NCBI GenBank assembly: GCA_013214975.1
Contig: JABSPR010000376.1
Coordinates: 1 to 9,899 of the forward strand
Origin: Flavobacteriales bacterium
GTDB lineage: Bacteria > Bacteroidota > Bacteroidia > DT-38
Direction of reading: 5' to 3'
DNA length: 9,899 bases
This document shows, piece by piece, positions 1-6,175 of the stretch. The notes under the pieces are model-generated. The model saw only the letters and a list, made by a program, of their open reading frames with translations. It ran no database searches and had not been told where the DNA came from. The position numbers were made by a program, and so were the translations under genes. Position 1 is the first letter of the stretch. Every line of letters starts with the position of its first letter.

Positions 1-65
1 AGACCCTTAATGACAAACTTTTGAGACTTCTCCCTCAACGGCCTGATTTACAATTTATTGGGTAG
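1..65 (+). CDS. C-terminal tail of an unidentified reading frame (possibly a transposase)
   Basis: A plus-strand frame is open from position 3 and stops at TAG 63-65. It gives 20 residues ending in RLLPQRPDLQFIG. The basic and leucine-rich composition is protein-like, and the frame points towards the break in folD, as a transposase gene ending near its element's terminus would. The fragment is too short for family assignment, and chance openness over 20 codons is quite possible. I recognise no domain in it. Confidence 0.3.
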   Translation, partial: TLNDKLLRLLPQRPDLQFIG

Positions 66-118
66 GTGGAATACTGATGGGGATATATCAGTTGTAAAGA
101 CATCCACAACCTATTGCA
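1..118 (+). mobile_element. Probable edge of an unidentified insertion element inside folD
   Basis: This is the sequence between the window edge and the point where FolD coding ends. None of the three minus-strand frames continues FolD; the expected VQLPLP motif is absent. It holds the tail of a plus-strand frame ending at 65, then a non-coding stretch with two adjoining dyads: ACTGAT (73-78) with ATCAGT (87-92), and GTTGT (91-95) with ACAAC (106-110). A reading-frame tail followed by about 50 non-coding bases with short inverted repeats, abutting a broken host gene, is how the end of an insertion sequence usually looks. I cannot name the IS family. Only one end is visible, so neither terminal inverted repeats nor a target-site duplication can be tested. 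An assembly join is the main alternative. Confidence 0.4.
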
Positions 119-370
119 CTAATTTTCCACTTCTGCTAAAAGGTCTGCTTCTGATATAGACGCATCAAATTTTAAAACCGTAGAATCGAAACCCACCGAA
201 TCACACATTTTAGCTTTACTCGCAACATATGTTTCACTAGCTGCATCTGAACCAACAATAATAGCTGCTAAATGCGGTGCTTTTTTCCCGTCTGCTTTAA
301 GCCTATCTACTTCGATTACAATCTCTTGCCTAATATCGCTAGCTATCTTTTTTCCGTCTATTAACTCCAT
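119..370 (-). pseudogene. folD: 5' fragment of folD, bifunctional methylene-THF dehydrogenase/cyclohydrolase
   Basis: The 83 residues match the N-terminal catalytic domain of FolD, which interconverts 5,10-methylene-, methenyl- and 10-formyl-tetrahydrofolate using NADP in the cytoplasm. Visible landmarks are the start MELIDGKKIASDIR, the segment APHLAAIIVGSDAAS (31-45), and ETYVASKAKMC (46-56), which holds the active-site Tyr48 and catalytic Lys52 of the Y-x3-K motif. FolD is normally about 290 residues. Here the frame ends at TAG 119-121, just before the expected LNxDxxIDGxxVQLPLP segment. The active-site Gln and Asp and the whole NADP-binding domain are therefore missing, and the fragment should be inactive. 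It starts 8 bases after the ffh stop, so it is the last gene of that unit. The retained part shows no decay, which suggests a recent break or an assembly artefact. Identity is confident; the cause of truncation is inferred. Confidence 0.85.
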
Positions 371-378
371 CCAATTAA

Positions 379-1722
379 TTATTTCATCATGTTACCCATA
401 CCGGGGATCTTAGCCATCATATTGGCCATCTGTTTCTTGTCCCCCATCATTTTCATCATCTTACGCATATCCTCAAACTGCTTAATCATTTTATTTACTT
501 CTTGGATATCGTTACCGCTACCTACTGCGATTCTTTTTCTTCTACTACCATTTAAAAGCTGAGGGTTTAATCGCTCCTCCTTAGTCATAGAACCAATAAT
601 AGCCTCAATTCCTTTAAATGGTTCATCACCAATTTCTACATTTTGCATCATTTTCCCCATGCCTGGAATCATACCAGCCAAATCCTTGATATTACCCATC
701 TTTTTGATCTGATTAATCTGAGAAACAAAATCATTGTAATTAAACTGGTTCTTTGCAATTTTCTTAGAAAGCTTTCTCGCTTCTTCTTCATCAAAATTTT
801 CTTGTGCCCGTTCAACTAACGATACAACATCCCCCATTCCAAGGATACGATCTGCCATTCTACTCGGATGAAACACATCCAAAGCTTCCATTTTTTCTCC
901 TGTACCAATAAATTTAATTGGCTTATTAACTACAGATTTGATGGAAAGAGCAGCTCCACCTCTAGCATCACCATCTAATTTCGTCAATACAACTCCATCA
1001 AAATTTAATCGGTCGTTAAATTCTTTTGCTGTATTAACTGCATCTTGACCTGTCATTGAATCAACAACAAATAGAGTCTCCGATGGATTAATAGCATTTT
1101 TGACATCAGCTATTTCAGTCATCATCTGCTCGTCAATAGCCAATCTACCTGCAGTATCAATAATTACAACATTATGCCCACTCGACTTTCCGTGTGCAAC
1201 AGCATTGCGAGCAATTGAAACAGCGTCTTTACTTTCCCTTTCAGAATAAACGTCTACACCGATTTGCGAAGCAAGAGCTTCCAATTGATCTATTGCAGCC
1301 GGACGATATATGTCACATGCCACTAATAGTGGATTCTTACCTTTTTTAGCTTTAAGAAGATTAGCGAGCTTTCCTGAAAAAGTTGTTTTTCCAGAGCCTT
1401 GAAGTCCTGAAACAAGTATTACTGAGAAATTTTTATCGAGATTTATTTCGGAAGTATCACCTCCCATTAAATCCTGAAGATGATCGTGGGTAATCTTAAT
1501 CATTAACTGCCCTGGAGATACGGCAGTTAAAACATCCTGACCTAATGCTTTTTCTTTAACGCTTGCAGTAAAGTCTTTGGCTATCTTGTAGTTAACATCG
1601 GCATCTAATAACGCCTTCCTAACTTCTTTAAGCGTTTCCGCTACATTGATTTCGGTAATTTGCCCCTGACCTTTAAGTACCTTGAAGGCGCGCTCTAATT
1701 TACCCGATAAATTCTCAAACAT
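379..1722 (-). CDS. ffh: Signal recognition particle GTPase Ffh (SRP54)
   Basis: Ffh binds the SRP RNA and the signal sequences of emerging membrane proteins, then docks with FtsY to deliver ribosomes to the Sec translocon. The 447-residue length is normal. The N-terminal helical N domain covers about 1-90, starting MFENLSGKLERAF. The G domain covers about 98-300 and shows the P-loop GLQGSGKTT (106-114), DIYRPAA (137-143), DTAGRL (189-194), TKLDGDARGG (247-256) and GTGEK (273-277). The methionine-rich M domain follows (about 325-447), with the SRP-RNA-binding segment SRRKRIAVGSG (393-403) and a tail of repeated Met and Lys residues ending GMGNMMK. It lies 48 bases after argS and 8 bases before the folD fragment, all on the same strand. 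No Shine-Dalgarno site is visible before the ATG. All expected motifs are intact. Confidence 0.98.
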   Translation of the reverse strand: MFENLSGKLERAFKVLKGQGQITEINVAETLKEVRKALLDADVNYKIAKDFTASVKEKALGQDVLTAVSPGQLMIKITHDHLQDLMGGDTSEINLDKNFSVILVSGLQGSGKTTFSGKLANLLKAKKGKNPLLVACDIYRPAAIDQLEALASQIGVDVYSERESKDAVSIARNAVAHGKSSGHNVVIIDTAGRLAIDEQMMTEIADVKNAINPSETLFVVDSMTGQDAVNTAKEFNDRLNFDGVVLTKLDGDARGGAALSIKSVVNKPIKFIGTGEKMEALDVFHPSRMADRILGMGDVVSLVERAQENFDEEEARKLSKKIAKNQFNYNDFVSQINQIKKMGNIKDLAGMIPGMGKMMQNVEIGDEPFKGIEAIIGSMTKEERLNPQLLNGSRRKRIAVGSGNDIQEVNKMIKQFEDMRKMMKMMGDKKQMANMMAKIPGMGNMMK

Positions 1723-1770
1723 ACAATGAAATAATTTGTCCGTTAAAGATAGGACATTATTCCCATAGAA

Positions 1771-3567
1771 CTACATTTTCCGAGGCACTTCAACGCCTAA
1801 AAGAAGCATCCCTGAGTTAATTGTTTGCGATACAGAATAAGAAAGAGATACTCTGAATTTCAACAATAAATCGTCTTTCTCTTTTAATATAGAAACCTCC
1901 TGATAAAACTGATTGTAATCTCTAGCCAAGCTGTATATATAATTAGCAATTATAGCTGGACTATAATTACTTGCTCCTTCTTGAATAACTTCAGGATAAT
2001 CGACTAATCGTTTTATTAATTCTTTTTCCTTAACATGCAATTGAGATGGTTCTATTTGAATATACATAACATCATCTTGAGAGATTTTTGACTTTTCTAA
2101 AATGGAACAGATTCTAGCATGGGTATATTGAATAAAAGGTCCGGTGTTGCCGTTAAAATCTATTGATTCTTTTGGGTCGAACATCATTTTTTTCTGCGGA
2201 TCAACTTTCAAAATAAAATACTTCAACGCAGACATACCAATCATTTCGTACAACTCAGCTGCTTCTTCGTTCGAAAATGAATCTACTTTCCCTAACTCTT
2301 CAGTAGTTGCTCTAGCAGTATTTACCATTTCCTCCATTAAATCATCCGCATCCACAACAGTACCTTCTCTAGATTTCATTTTACCACTTGGGAGATCTAC
2401 CATTCCATACGAAAGATGAGCCATTCCTTCCGACCATCTATACCCTAGCTTACCAAGAACATTAAACAACACCCTGAAATGATAATCCTGCTCATTACCA
2501 ACTACATAAAGCATGTTATTTAAAGTATAATCTCCAAATCTTTGCACAGCAGTTCCTAAGTCCTGAGTCATGTAAACAGATGTCCCGTCAGATCTCAAAA
2601 GAAGCTTATCATCCATCTTATCTTGCTCCAAACTACACCAAACAGAACCATCTTCCTTCTTGTAAAGAACATTGTCTTTTAAACCTTTTTCAACTATCTC
2701 CTTACCTAATAAATACGTTTCGGATTCATAATATACTTTATCAAAACCAATTCCCATTCGAGCATATGTTTGCTTAAAGCCATCATACACCCATCCATTC
2801 ATCTTTTCCCACAACAGAATCGTTTCCTCTTCACCATCCTCCCATTTACGAAGCATTTCTTTTGCTGATTCCATTAATTCAGATTCCTTCTCCGCTACCT
2901 CTTTATCCTTACCAGAAGCAACAGCATCAGCTACTTCCTTTTTATATTCCTGATCAAACCTTACATAATAATCACCAACAAGCTTATCTCCCTTCTTCTT
3001 CTCCAATTCAGGTGTAGCACCCTCTCCCCACCTTTGCCAAGCAATCATCGATTTGCAAATATGTATTCCTCTATCGTTAACCAGATTAACCTTTATTACA
3101 TTTCGGCCACTTGCCTTAAGTATCTCAGCCACTGAATGACCCAATAAGTTATTTCTTACATGACCTAGGTGTAATGGCTTATTTGTATTTGGAGATGAGA
3201 ATTCTATCATAACCGACTCTGCCTCTTTTGTAGCTTTCACAAAACCATAATCCACAGAGCTGTCAATCTCATTATAAGCTTCAAGCCAATATTCATTACC
3301 TACAACTAAATTCAAAAAGCCCTTCTCTACATTATAAGAGCTAATTTCTTTCATATTACCTACTAAGGCATCACCAAGTTGTTCTCCTATTTCTACAGGA
3401 GATTTTTTCAATTGCTTTACAAAAGAAAAAACCACAATAGTAAGATCGCCTTCAAAAACAGGATTCGTTTTTTGAGCCACAACTCTTTCCCTACTTACTT
3501 CTAAATCGTATAGCTCATTCAACTGTTTCACTACACATTCTTCAATTCGCTCTTTAATAGATATCAT
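1771..3567 (-). CDS. argS: Arginyl-tRNA synthetase
   Basis: This class I aminoacyl-tRNA synthetase charges tRNA-Arg with arginine using ATP in the cytoplasm. At 598 residues it has full length. The ArgRS-specific N-terminal tRNA-recognition domain spans about 1-90. The Rossmann catalytic domain begins near 118 with IEFSSPNTNKPLHLGHVRNN, in which HLGH (133-136) is the HIGH-type ATP signature. The KMSKS-equivalent loop is GKMKSREGT (395-403), the divergent form usual in ArgRS. NTGPFIQYTHARICS (474-488) marks the start of the DALR anticodon-binding domain, and the protein ends in the family-typical GVEVPRKM. The start codon overlaps the arginase stop as ATGA, which implies translational coupling. 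No insertion, frameshift or missing key residue is seen. Confidence 0.97.
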   Translation of the reverse strand: MISIKERIEECVVKQLNELYDLEVSRERVVAQKTNPVFEGDLTIVVFSFVKQLKKSPVEIGEQLGDALVGNMKEISSYNVEKGFLNLVVGNEYWLEAYNEIDSSVDYGFVKATKEAESVMIEFSSPNTNKPLHLGHVRNNLLGHSVAEILKASGRNVIKVNLVNDRGIHICKSMIAWQRWGEGATPELEKKKGDKLVGDYYVRFDQEYKKEVADAVASGKDKEVAEKESELMESAKEMLRKWEDGEEETILLWEKMNGWVYDGFKQTYARMGIGFDKVYYESETYLLGKEIVEKGLKDNVLYKKEDGSVWCSLEQDKMDDKLLLRSDGTSVYMTQDLGTAVQRFGDYTLNNMLYVVGNEQDYHFRVLFNVLGKLGYRWSEGMAHLSYGMVDLPSGKMKSREGTVVDADDLMEEMVNTARATTEELGKVDSFSNEEAAELYEMIGMSALKYFILKVDPQKKMMFDPKESIDFNGNTGPFIQYTHARICSILEKSKISQDDVMYIQIEPSQLHVKEKELIKRLVDYPEVIQEGASNYSPAIIANYIYSLARDYNQFYQEVSILKEKDDLLLKFRVSLSYSVSQTINSGMLLLGVEVPRKM

Positions 3568-4505
3568 AATTGCTCTATTTTTCTTACTGCTTTTTCTAAA
3601 ATTCTAAAGGCGGTTTCAGCCATAGCATTTCCTTTATCGTCAATAACCGGGTTTATCTCTGTAATCTCCAAACAACAAACTCGTGGATCTTCCAAAGCCT
3701 TCAAAATCATTTGCTCTGCTTCTAGCTCGGTTACCCCTTCATCAACCGGAGTACCTGTTCCTCTCGATATAGATGGATCCATAGAATCCACATCAAAAGA
3801 TATATAAATCAAATCCTGCTTTTCCAAATATGCAAGTCCCTCTGTTATGACATCAACAGCTCCTTGCTTCCTAATATCATTAACACTAAATGCCTTAACT
3901 GCGTTATTCTCTATCAATAAATCCTCTTCCCATTCGGTCTCTCGAACTGCATATTGCACAATGTCGCTATAGCCAATTTTAGCATAATCACCTCCAACAG
4001 CCTTTAGTTCATCCCAACCACTAATTGTTTCTTGATCAATTTCTCTAAACGCATTTTCTTTATTATCTTCCTGCAACATACACGCTACCGGCATCCCATG
4101 TGTATTACCACTATGACTGGTATAGGGTGAATGAAGATCCGCATGCGCATCAATCCAAATAATTCCAATGCTTTTATTCGGATTAGCCTTCTTCAATGCT
4201 GCGACTGTACCACCACAGGAGCTATGATCTCCTGAAATTATTACAGGAAATTTATCTGAAGTCCCAATCTTGTCACACAACTCACTATACGTTTTAACAA
4301 GAGCTGGCAATCTCTTCGCAAAAGGGTTAACTATAGAAGAATCAAAACTTGAATTAAAATTTTTAATTTCTTCCACATCTGACTCCTCAAACAATATACT
4401 TCCTGTATCGACTGAAGCTAACTGCAATGCTTCGAATGCATTACAAGTACCTCGTACTCCTGCACCGAGTTCAGACATATTTATCCAAATTTTTACTTCA
4501 GGCAT
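3564..4505 (-). CDS. Arginase-family ureohydrolase, probably arginase
   Basis: The protein belongs to the ureohydrolase family, two-Mn enzymes that split arginine into ornithine and urea (arginase) or act on agmatine or formiminoglutamate. All metal ligands are visible: His94 in SGDHSS, Asp119, His121 and Asp123 in IDAHADLHSP, and Asp238 and Asp240 in SFDVDSMDP. SGNTHGMPVA (132-141) corresponds to the arginase substrate loop SGNxHG, and the N-terminal SELGAGVRG (11-19) resembles arginases, so arginase is preferred over agmatinase. Its 313 residues match the family. It is the first gene of the minus-strand unit and overlaps argS by 4 bases, tying arginine breakdown to arginine use in translation. 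The only nearby AGGAG on the coding strand lies about 20 bases before the ATG, too far for a normal ribosome site. Substrate specificity is inferred, not shown; agmatinase or formimidoylglutamase is possible. Confidence 0.9.
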   Translation of the reverse strand: MPEVKIWINMSELGAGVRGTCNAFEALQLASVDTGSILFEESDVEEIKNFNSSFDSSIVNPFAKRLPALVKTYSELCDKIGTSDKFPVIISGDHSSCGGTVAALKKANPNKSIGIIWIDAHADLHSPYTSHSGNTHGMPVACMLQEDNKENAFREIDQETISGWDELKAVGGDYAKIGYSDIVQYAVRETEWEEDLLIENNAVKAFSVNDIRKQGAVDVITEGLAYLEKQDLIYISFDVDSMDPSISRGTGTPVDEGVTELEAEQMILKALEDPRVCCLEITEINPVIDDKGNAMAETAFRILEKAVRKIEQL

Positions 4506-4558
4506 CTTTATCGATAAGCTATTATCTCCTTAATTTATCATACTCGCTATTGCGTGAG

Positions 4559-4593
4559 CAAAAATAGCCATAGTTCAATCATAATTGATCAAA
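4559..4593 (-). promoter_or_regulatory. Candidate Bacteroidota promoter for the arginase-argS-ffh unit
   Basis: On the minus strand the sequence reads TTTG (4593-4590), 23 bases, then TATTTTTG (4566-4559). The second element is an exact match to the Bacteroidota -7 consensus TAnnTTTG, and the first matches the -33 TTTG. The spacer is at the long end of what is described for this phylum. Transcription would start near 4552, leaving a leader of roughly 45 bases before the arginase ATG. The motifs are short and the DNA is AT-rich, so chance matches are possible. The position just upstream of the first gene of the unit supports the call. Confidence 0.45.
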
Positions 4594-4612
4594 CGCGAGT
4601 TAATAATATTTG
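4585..4612 (+). promoter_or_regulatory. Weak candidate promoter for the crotonase-lipoprotein-ftsK-lolA operon
   Basis: On the plus strand TTG (4585-4587) is followed after 17 bases by AATATTTG (4605-4612), which differs from TAnnTTTG only at its first base. Transcription would begin near 4620, about 70 bases before the ATG at 4691. The -33 TTG is one half of the palindrome TTGATCAA (4585-4592), whose other half supplies the -33 of the minus-strand promoter. The evidence is motif and position only. Confidence 0.3.
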
Positions 4613-4690
4613 GGTTTTAGCTCATAAATAACTGGGATAAAAACAAGCTTTATATTACTTTAGGATCTTAGTTAAAGAATTAATCCAATA

Positions 4691-5470
4691 ATGGCATTCA
4701 GCAACATTTCCTACACTTGTCTTGACCGAATTGGATACATCGAAATTCAAAGGAAAGAAAAGAGAAATGCACTAAGCCCACTGCTAATAGGCGAATTACT
4801 TCTATGCTTCAATAAAGCTTCGAACGATGATACATGTAAGGTTGTCGTTCTTAAAGCTGATGGTCCAGTTTTTTCTGCAGGGGCAGATTTAGAATACCTA
4901 AATAAGATACTCAATGATAGCGAAGGTGAGAACCTTGAAGATTCCATGCGACTCAAAGAACTTTTCGAAACAGTTTACCACTTAAACAAAGTAGTTATTG
5001 CTCAAGTAGAAGGCGATGCTATTGCAGGAGGCTGCGGATTAGCAACCATATGTGATTTTGTATTTTCAATCCCTACAGCAAGGTTTGGATATACAGAAGT
5101 AAAAATCGGCTTTGTACCCGCATTGGTAAGTGTATTCTTAATTAGAAAAGTAGGAGAAGCTAAAGCGAAAGAACTCCTTTTAACCGGTGAATTAATTGAT
5201 GCAGCGAAGGCACAGTCTATTGGGCTTATTAATTACATCGAATCGAAAAATGAGATTAAGAATAAAGTGGTTACATTTGCGTCAAACCTTTGTAAAAATG
5301 CATCTTTTGAATCTTTAAAGCGTACAAAGAAAACTATCAATATTATTCAAGAGAAAGAGCTTGATGAAGCACTAGTTTGGTCGGCTAAAATGAACGCAAG
5401 TTCAAGACAAACAAAAGATTGCAAAAAGGGTATTAAAGCATTCTTAAATAGAGGAGAGATTACATGGTAA
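4691..5470 (+). CDS. Enoyl-CoA hydratase/isomerase (crotonase) family protein, possibly methylglutaconyl-CoA hydratase-like
   Basis: This is a crotonase-fold enzyme acting on acyl-CoA thioesters in the cytoplasm. The 259-residue length is typical. The acyl-CoA and oxyanion-hole segments are visible: KRNALSP (24-30), FSAGADL (61-67) and IAGGCGLATICD (111-122). Of the two catalytic glutamates of classical enoyl-CoA hydratase, the second is present (Glu136 in YTEVKIGFVPA), but the first is replaced by Gly116. The same Gly pattern, with SEV or TEV plus IGFxPA, is known in LiuC-type methylglutaconyl-CoA hydratases of leucine breakdown. That assignment is therefore plausible, but an isomerase or another crotonase is not excluded. 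It is the first gene of the plus-strand operon; its last codons overlap the lipoprotein start by 7 bases. No leucine-pathway genes are nearby, so the context does not confirm the substrate. Confidence 0.85.
   Translation: MAFSNISYTCLDRIGYIEIQRKEKRNALSPLLIGELLLCFNKASNDDTCKVVVLKADGPVFSAGADLEYLNKILNDSEGENLEDSMRLKELFETVYHLNKVVIAQVEGDAIAGGCGLATICDFVFSIPTARFGYTEVKIGFVPALVSVFLIRKVGEAKAKELLLTGELIDAAKAQSIGLINYIESKNEIKNKVVTFASNLCKNASFESLKRTKKTINIIQEKELDEALVWSAKMNASSRQTKDCKKGIKAFLNRGEITW
5451..5457 (+). promoter_or_regulatory. Shine-Dalgarno site for the lipoprotein gene
   Basis: GAGGAGA lies 6-7 bases before the ATG at 5464 and inside the end of the crotonase gene. It is the clearest ribosome-binding site in a window where most starts lack one. 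It supports ATG 5464 as the start and re-initiation at the overlapping stop and start (ATGGTAA). Confidence 0.5.
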
Positions 5471-6156
5471 CAACAGTAAAGAAGAATACTTTATATCTCA
5501 TTTCTTTAATCGCCATAACATTTGTGCTTTCTGGATGCGACGCTTTGCATCTTGGCGGTTTCTCTGAGGGTGCAATTGAATTCAATATTACCTATCCGAG
5601 TGTTGGAGAAAATGATGTAATGGTTGAATTGTACCCAAACAAGATGACGATGCAAATCAAGGACGACAGTTATGTTTCTGATATGTCCGCTGGATTTGGC
5701 ATGTTCAAAACAAAATACATATCAAATTACAATAACAAAAGTCTTACTCTTTTAGTTTCTCTTTTAGGAAACAAACATGCAGTAACATGGGATTCTTTGA
5801 ATGTCGGAAAAGATTGGCCCAACTTAGAAATCACTCCTACTGGAAATACCAAAACTATCGCTGGTTACTCCTGTGATGAAGCTATCATAATAAACAAGGA
5901 TCTTGACGGAGCTGAATACAAGATTTATTATACAGATGAAATTTCTGTAAAGGGAAGTAACTGGGATAAGGAATTCAAAGGTATTCCAGGATTTTTGATG
6001 GAATATCAAATGACTAGATATGGATTGGAAATGAAATTTACCTGTTCCAAAGTTGAAAAGAAGGAAGTACCTAAATCGTTGTTTGAAAAACCTACTGAGG
6101 GATATGAATTTATCTCAGAAGAAAAAATGGCTGCGATATTTGAAAATTTTCAATGA
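5464..6156 (+). CDS. Lipoprotein of unknown function with a GLPGLI/DUF4412-like C-terminal half
   Basis: A predicted exported lipoprotein of 230 residues. A short basic N-terminus (MVTTVKK) is followed by a hydrophobic core (about 9-22) and the lipobox LSGC (22-25), so Cys25 would be lipidated after signal peptidase II cleavage. The mature part is rich in beta-type residues and has no membrane segment. Two segments recall small Bacteroidota envelope proteins of the DUF4412 and GLPGLI types: IAGYSCDEA (132-140) and, after a YKIYYTDEI segment (152-160), FKGIPGFLMEYQ (171-182). That similarity is judged by eye and is weak. The start overlaps the crotonase stop by 7 bases and has a good Shine-Dalgarno site; ftsK begins 19 bases downstream. 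Together with lolA two genes further on, the context is envelope biology. The function is unknown. Confidence 0.85.
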   Translation: MVTTVKKNTLYLISLIAITFVLSGCDALHLGGFSEGAIEFNITYPSVGENDVMVELYPNKMTMQIKDDSYVSDMSAGFGMFKTKYISNYNNKSLTLLVSLLGNKHAVTWDSLNVGKDWPNLEITPTGNTKTIAGYSCDEAIIINKDLDGAEYKIYYTDEISVKGSNWDKEFKGIPGFLMEYQMTRYGLEMKFTCSKVEKKEVPKSLFEKPTEGYEFISEEKMAAIFENFQ

Positions 6157-6175
6157 CATTACCCTCAATTATTAA

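Noticed and set aside
1..118. FolD continuing through a simple frameshift after codon 83.
   Set aside because: All three minus-strand frames were read, and none shows the conserved IDG or VQLPLP segments; several stops are present.
1740..1758. Dyad with GGACA/TGTCC arms in the 48-base argS-ffh gap as a terminator or attenuator.
   Set aside because: It has five pairs with a ten-base loop and no T run, and the surrounding gene spacing fits read-through to ffh.
2144..2419. A 91-codon plus-strand frame inside argS (and another at 2580-2777).
   Set aside because: Both are antisense to an intact, confidently identified ArgRS and show no family features.
4544..4559. Imperfect inverted repeat CTCGC...GTGAG near the arginase leader as an operator or riboswitch.
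   Set aside because: The stem is about five pairs including a G-U and is too short to separate from chance.
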